A stretch of DNA of 64,000 bases from Girardinichthys multiradiatus (GCF_021462225.1 NC_061797.1:41806147-41870146); one strand, 5' to 3'; shown: positions 24,517-36,920, counted from the stretch's first letter. Notes: generated by a model not told the origin, from the letters alone. Program-made: numbers and translations.

Positions 24517-24905
24517 CACTAATCAGGCAAAATATTATGACCAACTGTCTAATACTTTGGACCCAAAGGTGTGTGTTCTGATGTCTAGCACTAAGATGTT
24601 TGCAGCAGATCCTTCAAGTCCTTTAAATTGCGAGTCCGGGCCTCCATGTTTTGCGTTGGTCTGTCCTGCACATTCAGCTTGATTCAACTGGGATCTTGGG
24701 AATGTGGAGGCCAAGTCAATTCCACAAACTCATTGTTGTGCTACTCAGACCGTTCCCAGAACCACTTTTGATTTGTGGCAGGGCGTATTATCCTGCTGAA
24801 AAAGACCAAAGCCATCTGAGAATACTGCTTTAATCCTGACTGGTCTGTGGCAACAAACTGCGATGCAACATTTATTCTGACACCTTTCTACGAGAACCAG
24901 TTTTA
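24517..24905 (-). mobile_element. Truncated Tc1-like element (terminal fragment)
   Basis: It begins with 'cactaatcaggcaaaatatt' after a TA and continues through 'gcagcagatccttcaagtcc' (near 24602) and 'gaatgtggaggccaagtcaa' (near 24700). These are the C-terminal transposase region and end of the family that is also present at 7690. The other end is missing, so the fragment is immobile. Confidence 0.65.
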
Positions 24906-25449
24906 AAGCAATAGTTCAGAATTTTTAATTGAGATCATTTGAAATTATTATAAGCAATTGTTCCTACACCCGTAGTTAAAAAAAAAAATGTCATATTGCA
25001 GTGAGGTTGTAGACAAATTAGAAAATCAATTAGCACAGTAACACATGCATTGCTAATTTAAGAAATGAGCAACGAACTGAACAACACTCTATTTAATGTT
25101 TATACATTCCATATCCTCCAATATGTCACTGCATTCAACAGATATTAAAATTTTTTAGTTGGAGAGTTTGTATACTACTAAAAATCAGCTAAAACAGAGG
25201 ATTAGTTTTCCACCTCCATGACGATTTCTTTACTTTTCTGCAAACTCAGAGTCATATGACATATTAGAACTACTCCCAACCTCAACCAGCTGAACAGTAC
25301 TACATGTACAGGCTTTTTGTCTACAAAAGTTGTGACTTAAATTGTCTTATGTCAAAAACTCACTGGTTCTGTTTTATATAACGGTTGAAAAAGAACCATG
25401 TAGAACAACTGGTCAGTTGACATGATATTATACCTGATTGGTGCCCTAC
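24906..25449. other. Non-coding spacer downstream of the UGT gene
   Basis: AT-rich sequence 3' of the minus-strand UGT, probably including its 3' untranslated region. No clear poly(A) signal can be chosen. Confidence 0.35.
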
Positions 25450-27027
25450 TCAGTCAGATTTTAATTTTCTTTTACAGCATAATTTGAAGCAGTGCCACAA
25501 TAACCAAAAGAAAACCAACAACACTAGTACAGAAATTACTATTAAAAATAATATGACATCTACTGAGTAGTAGGAATACCAGGGTAGTCTGTAGGACTCA
25601 GTTCTGAGGTGAGCAGCACCTTTGTGCCTCATGACAAACTCAATCCAGAAGATGGCTCGATCTAGTGGCCTCACCTGCTGATCTCTGTGTAGTCGGGAGA
25701 GTGTCTGCATGTTCATCCTGTAAGATGGCTCATACAAGACTTCCTGCAGAGTTTTCTGAAAGACTTTTTGATTTAAATCTGACACATCCAAAATCCTTGC
25801 AACTCCTTTAGCTCTGAGTCTGGAGAGATTGTCAGCTTGATCAAACACAAAGGGAATGCCCACTATTGGAACCCCATGATAGATGGCCTCGTAAATTCCA
25901 TTTGTTCCTCCATGACTTACAAAAAGTTTGATTTTCGGATGCCCTAGGAGGTCATTCTGAGGCATCCAGTCTATTATTAAAGTATTGTTTCCTAAAGAGG
26001 GAGGTTTGGCTCCCTTATACCTCCAGATAACTTTCTGTGGTAAGTTAGCAAAACCAGCAGCAATTTCATCTGCCAAGTCACGTGGAAGCTCGCCAATTAA
26101 AGTCCCCAAAGACATGATGATGACTCCATGCTCTCCAGAACTTTGCACAAACTCCTCCAAGTGCTGTGGCAGAGGTTTTGCAGGTTTACACTGGAATCCT
26201 CCCATGTAGAAAACATTTGGCATGGTGGGACGGGGGAACTCGAACACAAAGTCGACTCTCATCAGCCACAGATCTGCAGCTTGAAACAAAGAGAAGTAGT
26301 CCACATCTGGGCCAAAGTAGCGCTTACACAAAGAAGAGTAATGTGGTGCAACAACCTGCTTGTACAGATGCATTCTCATATGGTAGAAAATTATGTTTTT
26401 CACCCTCTCAAAGAACGTCATATTATCCGTAAGCTCCGATGGTGGAAGTGGGACATAGGAAAGAGGAGAAGGTGCAATAGCAAAATGTGCCTCACCATGA
26501 ACAGTCCAACGAGCATTGAACACCATCGGCAGGCCAAGGGAGTGAGCCAAAAACACACCTCCTCCATTTGCAGGGTCAGTTAAAACTGCGTCATATTTGG
26601 CCTCCTGGAGTACCTTCATTAACTCTTTACTTTCAAATATGTGTACAATCATCTTACATATCTGTTTGTGTAATTCATAGAACTTGTCTTTCAACTCCAT
26701 GTCTAAAGCGAAACGGGCCCATGCAGACCCACTGCTTCTTTTAATTTTAATAACCTCAGAGACAAAGAGACGATAAAAATCCTCGTTGCCACCGACCTCC
26801 ACATCCACTGTGATGGCCTCATAATGTGGAGCCGTCTCACTGATGTACCAGCTGTCTGCAGCCCGAATGACTGTCACAAAGTGTCCCCGTGAATGCAGCT
26901 CCTCGACAAGCACGTTCATGTTCACCCAGTGGCTGCCATCATGTGGGAAAACCAGAATTTTCTCAGCAAATGCAAGTGTGGTGATGGCATAGAAAAGATA
27001 AATGACGGAGCCCAGTGGCGAATACAT
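25450..27027 (-). CDS. ugt5: UDP-glucuronosyltransferase, UGT5-like, single coding exon
   Basis: The 525-residue enzyme transfers glucuronic acid from UDP-glucuronate to lipophilic substrates on the lumenal face of the ER. In order: signal peptide (residues 1-21, ending LAFA|E), catalytic His33 in GSHW, and partner Asp151 in LTDP. The motif IAPSPLSYVP follows. The C-terminal donor-binding half has MSLGTLIGELP and the UGT signature (WMPQNDLLGHPKIKLF followed by SHGGTNG, then P-x5-FDQADN). Near the C terminus are a membrane span (about 490-515) and a KxKxx ER-retention tail (KLKSD). The coding sequence has no intron, as in fish UGT5 genes. The frame extends upstream to 27117, but a splice acceptor (CCTTACAG, exon beginning at 27054) and the signal-peptide logic favour the ATG at 27027. 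A 5' untranslated exon must lie further upstream and was not found. All key residues are present, so the enzyme is probably functional. Substrates are unknown. Confidence 0.92.
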   Translation of the reverse strand: MYSPLGSVIYLFYAITTLAFAEKILVFPHDGSHWVNMNVLVEELHSRGHFVTVIRAADSWYISETAPHYEAITVDVEVGGNEDFYRLFVSEVIKIKRSSGSAWARFALDMELKDKFYELHKQICKMIVHIFESKELMKVLQEAKYDAVLTDPANGGGVFLAHSLGLPMVFNARWTVHGEAHFAIAPSPLSYVPLPPSELTDNMTFFERVKNIIFYHMRMHLYKQVVAPHYSSLCKRYFGPDVDYFSLFQAADLWLMRVDFVFEFPRPTMPNVFYMGGFQCKPAKPLPQHLEEFVQSSGEHGVIIMSLGTLIGELPRDLADEIAAGFANLPQKVIWRYKGAKPPSLGNNTLIIDWMPQNDLLGHPKIKLFVSHGGTNGIYEAIYHGVPIVGIPFVFDQADNLSRLRAKGVARILDVSDLNQKVFQKTLQEVLYEPSYRMNMQTLSRLHRDQQVRPLDRAIFWIEFVMRHKGAAHLRTESYRLPWYSYYSVDVILFLIVISVLVLLVFFWLLWHCFKLCCKRKLKSD

Positions 27028-27299
27028 CCCCAAATCTTCCAAAATCAGCACGATCTGTAAGGAAAGGAAAACAGAAGACAAAAAAAAAGAATCACATTGC
27101 TGTTGGTATCCCTGCAACTATGACCAGAAAGACCCTGCAGTGATTTTTCACTGAATAGTCTCTTTATTTCTAGCTGGAATTTCCCTCTGGCAGCCCTCAC
27201 GTTTATGTAGCAGATGGAGCCTCTCTGTGGGAAAATAGTTCTGTTTGGTGCCAGGAGCCCTGCTAGTGTTTGGTTGGGGTTCGGTGCCCTACAAACATT

Positions 27300-29225
27300 T
27301 TCAAAGATTTCAATGACCTTCTATGTGTGATATGCGTTGATTGCAACCCCCAAGACAGAGGTGTAAATTAGCTATGTGATACACTTACATTTTATGGTTT
27401 GACTCAATGTGTTAAGCAGGCAAAGGGAACATATCAGTAAGGGTCCAAACAATTCCAAGGTCTCTGTACCTGATGTCATCCTTTCTGTGAACCTTTATGT
27501 TATCCTTCAGAGCATCATTTCCATTGCTTCAATTTGCCAAAGAGATTCAGTACTAAAAGAAAGTGCTTTTTTAAAAGGACAGTGCAACTTAAACCTTTAA
27601 CCAGGTTTACTTTTAAACTTCATCCTGTAACTCAGTAAAGCTGATACATAACTTTCATTCTAACATTTCAGACATTATTCAGTCCATTGCTCCCATTCAG
27701 GTGAAGGTTGTCTCTGGTAAGAGGAAATATCCATGGCAAAATGTTCTACCTGTAAGAAGTGAAAAAATGTAAGTGTTGAAAAGCTGAATGGAGGTGGAGA
27801 AAGACTGGATTCCAGGTTCACTATGACATCTATAAAGAGAAACTTTACAGGTATAACTTACAGCTGAAAAATGCAAATGAATATCTGAAATCAACAACAA
27901 AAACATTGATAACGTTTGTGCCTTGTTTGCTACAGTTGACAGGTTAACAAACCCTCCTGTATCTGTAGCATCTAAACTCCACTCTACCAGGGCCTGCAGA
28001 TAATTAACTAATGTCTTTATTGAGAAAATTCAGAAGATTAGAACAATAGTCTGCACATCAATATGAAGTCAAGTATCAATGGTCTGTCCAATCAAAACGT
28101 TTTGGACAAAATGACACAAAATCATGTACATCAAATCATGTACAAAAACTTAGAAGAAATTATACATCAAATAAGCTCTACCTCCTGCTGTGCTGATATT
28201 TTACCTACAGCTTTCTTAAAGAAAGTTTTGCCTATCATAGCATCTGATTTGATTCAAATAATAAACTCATACTTTTTGTCCGGTGCCCCAGGACGTAAAA
28301 ACAGCAATTAGCAACTGTTGAAAAACAATAATCTATATAAGTTGCTATTTCAAAATTACAGACCCATCTTAAATCTCCCATTCATTAGTAAGGTAATAAA
28401 AAAAAAACCTGTGTTTCAACATTTAAATACCTTCAACAATGACCAGCAGCATTGAATTCTTCCAGTCAGGTTTCTGTGCTCACCACAGTACCGAGACAGC
28501 CCTTGTCAAGGTGTTTAATGACATCTGCATAAATGCAGACTGTGGAAGAACCACAGTGCTGGTATTATTGGACCTCGGTGCAGCATTCGACACTGCTGAC
28601 CACAGTATATTACTGGAGAAACTGGATAACTGGGTAGGTCTTTTTGGTACAGTACTTTGCTTGTTTCAGTCTTAAAGGACACAAACATTTTTGTGTCAAT
28701 AGGTAACTTTATTTCAGAGTTGACAAAATTCCCAGGGTTTCCCCAAGGTTCTATTTATGGGCCCCTCCTAATTAAAATCTACATTCTCCTTCTTGGTGAG
28801 AGTGTAACACAAGAAGTTACAATAACTTTACAGATAAAACGCAGCTCTACTTTACAATGTCACCAGGTGCCTATGAACCCATTCAAGCGTTGGCTAGATT
28901 CATGGAACAAATCAATGTGTGGATATGCCATCATTTTCTTCAGTTGAATAAAAGCAAAACTGAAGTAATTATTTTTGGATCAAAGGAGGAGCTCATAGCT
29001 TTAGTTACTACAGCTAGAAACCAGAGATCAGGCTTGAAATCTGGGTGTAGGGTTGGATTCAGACCTGAACCTTCAGAAGCACATAAAGACAACCACTAAG
29101 TTGGTCTTCTATCACCTGAAGAACAATTACAGGATTAAAGGACTAATGTCCCAGCAGGACCTTGAAAAACGTACCCATGCGTTTATCTTTAGTCAAATCG
29201 ATTACTGCAACACATCTTCACACTG
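27300..29225 (+). mobile_element. Degraded L2-type LINE copy
   Basis: Segments align by eye with the better-preserved LINE at 45760-48660. Examples are 'gtgatatgcgttgattgc' near 27328 (endonuclease region), the linker region at 27460-27960, and the reverse transcriptase start near 28350-28520 ('accgagacagcccttgtcaa'). The RT core follows (28540-28620, LLDLGAAFDTADHSILLEKL), then 28730-28790 ('ggtttccccaaggttctatt') and the region after the RT core up to 29225. Frames are broken many times. There is no ORF1 and no clear 3' end, so it is a truncated, immobile copy. Confidence 0.85.
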
Positions 29226-29621
29226 AAATGTGCTTTACAAATAAACTTGCCAAGACTTGGCTACCTCTGTGTGCTCTGGGGTGATTCCTTGTGTCTGTCG
29301 GCCTGGAGCTGCTGTGGCCTTCCAGAAAACAGGTCCACTTGTCCTTTGCTGCTCTCGGGTGCTGTGTGTTCCAGGCTTTCTACCATCCTCACCACTAACA
29401 ACTGTGAACCTCCGGGTGACAAACTTGCTCACATACACCCACTGAATACAAACACACTTACATCTACACATACGCTCATTTATCCCCATGTACACACACA
29501 CCCTTGCACTGATACACAAATAATCAATATGGTTGAAGGTCATAATACAGGTTTCTATTGTAACAATGTGACCCACTACTTTAATGCTAGAGCTACAATA
29601 CTATATATATTCTTCCAATAG
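29226..29621. other. Short unassigned stretch between two LINE copies
   Basis: This stretch has moderate GC content, and a CA/CT-rich part lies around 29455-29510. Overlapping frames on both strands give no recognisable protein. It may be host DNA between LINE insertions or a decayed element. Confidence 0.3.
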
Positions 29622-31622
29622 GCCAAATTATCAGGCAGCATAGGATACATTTTCACTGTTACGCTGATGATACTCAGCTTTACTTATCCATAAATCCTGA
29701 TGAGCCCAACCAGTTAGATATACTACAAGCATGTCTGGAAGACATAAAAACTTGGATGACTTTACATTTTTGCTTCTAAATTCAGACAAGACAGAAGTTG
29801 TCGTCTTTGGACCGGAGTCTTTAAAAAAGAAACTGCTTAGTCAATCACTTAACCTAGATGCCATTAAATTGACCTCCGGTAATAAAGTAAAAAACCTTGG
29901 TGTTACTTTTGACCAGGACATGTCATTTAAATTCCATATTAAACAAGTTTCTAGGATTTCCTTATTTCACCTCCGGAACATTGCCAAAATTAGAAATATC
30001 CTGTCCAGGAGTGACGCTGAACAACTAGTCCATGCATTTGTTACTTTAAGGCTGGACTATTGTAATAGTTGTAAAAAGAGAGATCATATTTCTCCTATTT
30101 TAGCTTCCCTTCATTGGCTCCCTGTTAAATCCAGAATAGAATTTAAAATTCTCCTCCTCACATATAAAGCCCTTAATGATCTAGCTCCATCATACATCAG
30201 AGATCTGCTTGTTCCATATGTTCCTAACAGAGCACTTCATTCTCAGACTGCAGGTTTACTGGTGGTTCCTAGAGTCTCTAGAAGTAGAATGGGAGGCAGA
30301 TCCTTTAGTTATCAGGCTCCTCTCCTGTGGAACCAGCTCCCGGTTTTGGTCCGTGAGGCAGACACCCTGTCTACTTTTAAGGCTAGGCTTAAAACTTTCC
30401 TTTTTGATAAAGCTTATAGTTAGAGTGGCTTAGTTTATCAGGAGGGAGCATTCCTCCCTCCCTGTTGGATGGAGTAAGGGGGAGTCAGGTTTAGCCTAAA
30501 CTGGCTCAGTTATGGTTGAGGTGCAAACACACCGTCCATTTCTGCTACCTGTATGACCCCTTCTCTTTTCCAATGGTTATAACCAGTCTGACAGAGGGAG
30601 GTATCCCAATCCTTGTGGTTTTTAGTATAACAATGACCATCAGTGGGACTCTTTGTGGGGTGCCTTGAGACAACATTGTTGTAAATAAGCGCCGTTTAAC
30701 TACACAATCTGAACTGAAACTATCTGTGTAGTTATGCTGCTATAGGCTTAGGCGGCTGGAGGACATAATGACCACTTTCACCCTCTTCGCTACATTCTCA
30801 CACTACTCTCCAATTTTGCATTATTTGCTGTTATTTCAGCTTTTAACCTTGTTCTCTCTTTTCTCTTCCTAGAAGCTACACCTGACCTGGCTCTGTGTCT
30901 ACCTGTGACACCTTTCTGGAGAGGGGAATCGTCCGAGCTTCTGCGGGCAACAACTTAATGCTCACCCTCTACCGATGATCCACATAGCCCTGTCTTTTAG
31001 TGTTTAACCCTTTCTCTCCCCTAGACATAGCTACTAACTGAGCTTCTATTGTGACTAACTGTATGTGCTCTTTTTCAGACTCTAACCTTGAAAACTGGCT
31101 CAGACTTTATCTGTTCTTTCTTTCTAGGTGAAACGACTAAAGGAGCTACATCCACTAACATTTACTTTTCCTTCCCATAGAAAGTACTCAGTGCTTCTTT
31201 GTTCTTTCTGTGTCTCTGCTCTGTTCTCTCAAACCCCCAGTCGGTTGTGGCAGGTGGCCGCTCACACTGAGCCCGGTTCTGCTGGAGGTTTCTTCCTGTT
31301 AAAAGGGAGTTTTTCCTCTCCACTGTCGCTACATGCATGCTCAGTATGAGGGATTGCTGCAAGGTCAACGCCAGTGACTGTCCACTGTCTCTACATGCTC
31401 ATCCGGGAGGAGGGAATGCTGCAAGTCACTGACTGGATGTAATCTGCTGGGTTTCCTTAGATAGAAAAACTTTTTATCCAATTTGAATAAATAACTGAAT
31501 CTGATTGCACTGTTCAATGGTTAGGATTAATTGGAATGTATGTATCTGACTGTTGTGAAGTGCCTTGAGACAACATGTGTTGTGAATTGGCGCTATATAA
31601 ATAAAACTGAATTGAATTGAAT
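29622..31622 (+). mobile_element. 5'-truncated L2-type LINE with 3' UTR
   Basis: The 5' end lies within the reverse transcriptase: YADDTQLY, the catalytic Asp-Asp box, is encoded near 29660-29685. The C-terminal RT/thumb region follows to the stop at 30421-30423 (ending FLFDKAYS). One internal deletion is visible where LDYCNS is followed directly by KRDHISPIL. The long 3' UTR (30430-31620) includes 'cctgttaaaagggagttttt' and ends in 'cttgagacaacatgtgttgt', 'ggcgctatataaataaaact' and a short TGAAT tandem tail. This is the usual 3' end of this fish L2 group. A similar but shorter 3'-end-like block at about 30650-30720 suggests two elements or a duplicated tail. Confidence 0.85.
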
Positions 31623-32617
31623 AGATGTAAACTTGATTTAATAAAGTCAATCATGCAAATAGGATTCCATGTTGAGATTTCCCTTTCGTAGAGTAAAACT
31701 GCCATGGCACTTGTGGGAAAGTTCTATATGGTGTGCCTTAAATTCAAAAAGAGGGCATGTGGAAATAAAGACTTTGCAAGAGTTTTGTGCCAAGAAAAGC
31801 AACTTGTTTCTGTAAATAAATACCCATGTCCTTTAAAAACCAGTTTAGCCACTGACTTAATGGGATAATATTTCTCTTCCCTTCAGTGACAGCATGTTAT
31901 AGGACCTCGACAGACTTCTTTGTCTTGCTGCATTAATAAACCTCTGAATAAAAGTTTTAGTTTGTGGAAAACTAAAATCAATAGTGTCGAGCTTAAAAGG
32001 GCATGCCTCATCATTTACACAACTTTTTCTTTTTAGCTGTGTTCAGCCTTGTAGCTCACAATAGTTACATTCATTTATATGTCCAAAAAGGGGTAAAATT
32101 TGAAAAAGCATAAACAAAGCAAAAGCAAGAACAAGGCAGCTAAGAATGCAGCCAAAAGTTGCAGAAGAGTGATAATGTTTTGTCTGGAATGTCAAACTCA
32201 GGCATCAGTGCCTAGCATGATGACCATCCAAGAAAAAAAAAGTAGTGATAGCAAAGCCACTAGTTCCAGAGGTCAGAAAGGGACGATTTATTTGGTGAGA
32301 AGATAGAAGTTAGGAAAATTGTTTTCTGAATGCTGTAGGACACTTGATAAATGAGCACCATATTGAGAGATTTAAAAGTGCTTAGTGGCAAGCCTGGAGC
32401 CTGTAATTCACTGCAGTGGGGCAGGACCCCTTTAAAAAAATATGCTAAAACAGTGAGTTGTTTAAAGAAAGCATCATTATATATGCTTAACTCGTCCTCA
32501 AACTACACCTACAGTTGCCTCAGTAGTTTTGACTGTTCACTCTGGTTGAAACAGAAAAATATGTCGTGGCCAAAGCTCGTGATCTCAGTCTCTCAACTCT
32601 GGAATGTTTCTTCTTTA
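31623..32617. other. Non-coding stretch between LINE tail and Tc1 element
   Basis: No gene is recognised. Short Lys/Ser-rich frames near 32100-32300 are probably chance. Confidence 0.4.
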
Positions 32618-34173
32618 CAGGTCCTTCTCAAAACATTAGCATATTGTGATAAAGTTAATTATTTTCTATAATGTAATGATGAAAATTTAACATTCATATA
32701 TTTTAGATTCATTGCACACTAACTGAAATATTTCAGGTCTTTTATTGTCTTAATACGGATGATTTTGGCATACAGCTCATGAAAACCCAAAATTCCTATC
32801 TCACAAAATTAGCATATTTCATCCGACCAATAAAAGAAAAGTGTTTTTAATACAAAAAAACGTCAACCTTCAAATAATCATGTACAGTTATGCACTCAAT
32901 ACTTGGTCGGGAATCCTTTTGCAGAAATGACTGCTTCAATGCGGCGTGGCATGGAGGCAATCAGCCTGTGGCACTGCTGAGGTCTTATGGAGGCCCAGGA
33001 TGCTTCGATAGCGGCCTTTAGCTCATCCAGAGTGTTGGGTCTTGAGTCTCTCAACGTTCTCTTCACAATATTCCACAGATTCTCTAGGAGAGTTGGCAGC
33101 CCAATTGAGCACAGTGATACCATGGTCAGTAAATCATTTACCAGTGGTTTTGGCACTGTGAGCAGGTGCCAGGTCGTGCTGAAAAATGAAATCTTCATCT
33201 CCATAAAGCTTTTCAGCAGATGGAAGCATGAAGTGCTCCAAAATCTCCTGATAGCTAGCTGCATTGACCCTGCCCTTGATAAAACACAGTGGACCAACAG
33301 CAGCAGCTGACACGGCACCCCAGACCATCACTGACTGTGGGTACTTGACACTGGACTTCTGGCATTTTGGCATTTCCTTCTCCCCAGTCTTCCTCCAGAC
33401 TCTGGCACCTTGATTTCCGAATGACATGCAGAATTTGCTTTCATCCGAAAAAAGTACTTTGGACCACTGAGCAACAGTCCAGTGCTGCTTCTCTGTAGCC
33501 CAGGACTGGGGAATGCAGCACCTGTAGCCCATTTCCTGCACACGCCTGTGCACGATGGCTCTGGATGTTTCTACTCCAGACTCAGTCCACTGGTTCCGCA
33601 GGTCCCCCCAAGGTCTGGAATCGGCCCTTCTCCACAATCTTCCTCAGGGTCCGGTCACCTCTTCTCGTTGTGCAGCGTTTTCTGCCACACTTTTTCCTTC
33701 CCACAGACTTCCCACTGAGGTGCCTTGATACAGCACGCTGGGAACAGCCTATTCGTTCAGAAATTTCTTTCTTTGTCTTACCCTCTTGCTTGAGGGTGTC
33801 AATAGTGGCCTTCTGGACAGCAGTCAGGTCGGCAGTCTTACTCATGATTGGGGTTTTGAGTGATGAACCAGGCTGGGAGTTTTAAAGGCCTCAGGAATCT
33901 TTTGCAGGTGTTTAGAGTTAACTCGTTGATTCAGATGATGAGGTTCATAGCTCGTTTAGAGACCCTTTTAATGATATGCTAATTTTGTGAGATAGGAATT
34001 TTGGGTTTTCATGAGCTGTATGCCAAAATCATCTGTATTAAGACAATGAAAGACCTGAAATATTTCAGTTAGTGTGCAATGAATCTAAAATATATGAATG
34101 TTAAATTTTCATCATGACATTATGGAAAATAATTAACTTTATCACTATATGCTAATATTTTGAGAAGGACCTG
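32618..34173 (-). mobile_element. Tc1-like transposon with 200-bp terminal inverted repeats
   Basis: The terminal inverted repeats are about 200 bp each (32618-32817 and 33974-34173). They begin 'caggtccttctcaaaa' and are flanked by TA at 32616-32617 and 34174-34175. Total length is 1556 bp, the usual size for a complete Tc1-type element. The two arms differ at a few scattered positions, so the insertion is not recent. The transposase is on minus and frameshifted. A terminal fragment of the same family occurs at 49866-50152. Confidence 0.92.
32896..33845 (-). pseudogene. Tc1-like transposase in three frames
   Basis: It reads from 33845 towards 32896. The N-terminal part (MSKTADLTAVQKATIDTLKQ onward, with a paired-type HTH and the basic GRKKCGRKRC stretch) ends in a frameshift near 33600. 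The middle part has the first catalytic Asp in LFSDESKF and the second in IFQHDLAPAHSA, and ends with a frameshift near 33140. The C-terminal part ends with ENLWNIVKR, which contains the catalytic Glu position, and a terminal GFPTKY. An internal deletion of about 15-20 residues follows GYRCCIP. All three catalytic positions persist but never in one frame. Confidence 0.88.
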
Positions 34174-34175
34174 TA

Positions 34176-35430
34176 TAATCCGAGACTGAAATTGCTTCAT
34201 ACACCTGAGGCAAAAAGTGTTTCCAACAAAGAAACTGTTTTTTTTGGTGGGTGAGGAAAAAAAACTTTCCCCGGTACCTGTGTTTACATCCATGAAGCTC
34301 ACCTCCATTTCTTGCATAAATGAACTTTATAGCAAAATGTTATATCTTTTCTTTTTAGACTTACATGCTTCAACCAAAAATATATAATATTATAAAATAT
34401 TTTTTTGTCAAGAAAACAATTTATTCTGTGATTACATAACAGATTTCTAGATGCTTTGCCATCCTCTAAATAAATTATTGCTGTTTACTGGTTTAGTGAG
34501 CATGACTCAAAAAGATCTTCTTGTCTCAGTAAAAATATATATCTTAAAATTGGTTTTGACAAAAAACAATGTATAAGCTGTGTATGAATTATGTTTAATA
34601 CTTTTAAGATTTAATGGTACAAATATGATGATATATGCTCTTTATAGTTAAAAAAATGTATTGTAGACAATCAACCAAAAGATCTTGCAGCAACTGTAAG
34701 AACTGAACAAGATGATACAAGCTGTGAGGAGCTGAAGTCAGATAAACAGTATTGCATAACACTTCCTAGTAACTGCAGGCTGCACACCCCACACTTATTA
34801 ACTGTTTAATCACCGCAGAGCATTGGGAATGTGCTTTTCCATCCTGTTTTCACCCTGCCGTGTCAGTGAAGTACATACAACCTTTGGTTTACATATGATT
34901 CATGATAGGAATGTTCTCTTACGAACACTGCACAACATGTCTCGTGAAAGACACCGGAGTGAGAGATCCAAATGTGAACCGGTGCCAACATTTAAAAGAC
35001 AGAACACGAGCACCACATAAAAACACTCAATCAAAACACTCACCATAAATGTGCTGCACAATGCACAGCAGAAACGTACACTGAGCTGCATAATCTTTCA
35101 GACTAAAGCTACATAATGCAGGAAAAACAACAAACTTACTGTTAAATCTCTTGTAATTCGGCTTCAGTCTTGACAGACAGGGCTGTAAAGGGCAGCAAAC
35201 CAGCAGGTCTGAAAAAAACTGTTTCCTTTGCTTGATCTGAGCATGACTTGTAATATAAAGTTCCTGTCTCTCAGGGGAGGTTTGCTTAAACAGGAAAACC
35301 TCAAAGCAGTAGCCAAACCTACAGCAAGCATTTTAATAGAAGTGGAGGGAGCTGGAACTACAGGGCAACACAGACAGATATAGCATTTCAGAATAACAAA
35401 CTCACCCAACTTGCATCAATAATAGGTAAT
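34176..35430. other. Non-coding stretch
   Basis: AT-rich host-like DNA with no recognised gene or repeat. Confidence 0.4.
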
Positions 35431-35800
35431 AACAGGCTGATATTGTTCTACCATTTCTGGCAAAAGTAATTGAAAAAACTGTTTTTAAACAAATTTACCT
35501 CTTTAATATAAAAATAATCTCTCCAATGCTTTCCACTCAGGCTTTATACCACAGCACCAAGACTGCATTGGTAAAAGTTTTGAAGCATATAGTGAAGGGT
35601 CTCTTCTGTCTTGTTATTACGTGATCTCATTACTGCATTGGACACAGTTTATGGTAGGCTGGGAAAATGGACAGGATTTTCTGGGACTGGTCTTAATTGG
35701 CAGACAGGAAATACTCTTTATCATTTAACAATCGTGGGGAATCGTGGGGTCCTCAATGTTCCATTCTTCTTTGAAGATAAAAACATTACATCATGCCAAT
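35431..35800 (+). mobile_element. Small decayed LINE reverse-transcriptase fragment
   Basis: In plus-strand frames the order of L2-type RT motifs is still visible. A KVIEKTVFKQ-like segment lies near 35465 and 'caagactgcattggtaaaag' near 35558 (the TKTALVKV segment). Remnants of the following core reach 35790 ('ggggtcctcaatgttc'). The fragment is heavily degraded. Confidence 0.6.
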
Positions 35801-36370
35801 AAAAAATATTTTTAAACAGAAATGTGGGCTTTCTGAAAGTATTTTCGATACTTGCTAAAAGGTTGTTATTTTCAAAAGTTAATTTTGATCTGACAAATGA
35901 ACCTCATCACAATGCGTGTTTTGATTTACTGAATATGACTGTCTATGATTCAACTTGCTCAGATTATAGAGTCCTATATGGGAAGAAACTTGTGCCATCA
36001 GAAACTGAAACTGAATTGCTCAGACTGAAAATGTATTTGTGTAATTTGAAATGAAATGCATTGGTTTGAAAATGAATTTCACCAAACTGAAACTGAATAA
36101 AATGGTTTAAAACTGAATTTGTTTGCTTTAAAAATTGCTTTGCTTTGTATTGAAAACTCAGTTTGACTACTTTCACTTTCAGGTCTGAAATTCAATTTCA
36201 GTTCCAGAATTTAGGTTTTGTTGTGTCACACATCCGGGTTCTTGAAGCCACAGATTAATCAAACACAGATTTACTGATTCACGGATGTCCTTCACTATTG
36301 CTGTGTCCAAATTCAGGACTGCATGCTTTGAAGGATATGGGGTTCCATTAGTGCCCAAAATATGTATATG
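35801..36370. other. Non-coding stretch with internally repeated 'ctgaaactgaa' motif
   Basis: Around 35990-36200 the motif 'ctgaaactgaa' and relatives ('gaaaatgaatt', 'aaaactgaattt') recur in a diverged array. The rest is unremarkable AT-rich DNA. Confidence 0.4.
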
Positions 36371-36920
36371 TTTATGTGTCTATGCACGTCAATGTGTCTA
36401 TGTAAACTGTACATGCAATGTGTCTATGTCCATGTAACACGTCTATGTGTCTATGTACGCTGTATATGTTAAGTGTACATGTTAGGTGCTTATATTAAGT
36501 GTACATGTTAGATGTACATGATAAGTGCTTATGTTAAGTGTACATGTTAGGTGCTTATGTTAAGTGCTTATGTTAAGTGTACATATTAGGTGCTTATATT
36601 AAGTGTACATGTTAGATGTACATGATAAGTGTTTATGTTAAGTGTACATGTTAGGTGCTTATATTAAGTGTACATGTTAGATGTACATGATAAGTGTTTA
36701 TGTAAAGTGTACATGTTAGGTGCTTATGTTAAGTGTACATGTTAGGTGCTTATATTAAGTGTACATGTTAGATGTACATGTTAGGTGCTTATGTTAAGTG
36801 TACATGTTAGATGTACATGATAAGTGTTTATGTTAAGTGTATATGTGAGGTGCTTATATCAATGTAAAGTGTATATGTTAGATGTACATGTTAGGTGTTA
36901 GACGTTAGGTGTTAGAGGTT
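36370..36920. repeat. Minisatellite of 'taagtgtacatgttaggtg' type units
   Basis: More than fifteen imperfect tandem copies are built from three related blocks: 'taagtgtacatgtta', 'ggtgcttatgt' and 'gatgtacatga'. They combine into higher-order units of about 24-40 bp. The left edge (36370-36480) contains a related but older 'tgtctatgt' array that grades into the main array. There is no coding potential. Confidence 0.95.

Noticed and set aside
26128..26583. 151-codon plus-strand open frame
   Set aside because: It is the antisense shadow of the intact UGT gene on minus.
27028..27117. Upstream in-frame ATG of the UGT as the start
   Set aside because: A splice acceptor lies between (exon begins at 27054), and the leader from 27027 is a complete signal peptide.
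36370..36920. Repeat array considered as a CRISPR array
   Set aside because: There are no unique spacers of constant length between repeats. The units are contiguous and mixed, and the context is a vertebrate genome.
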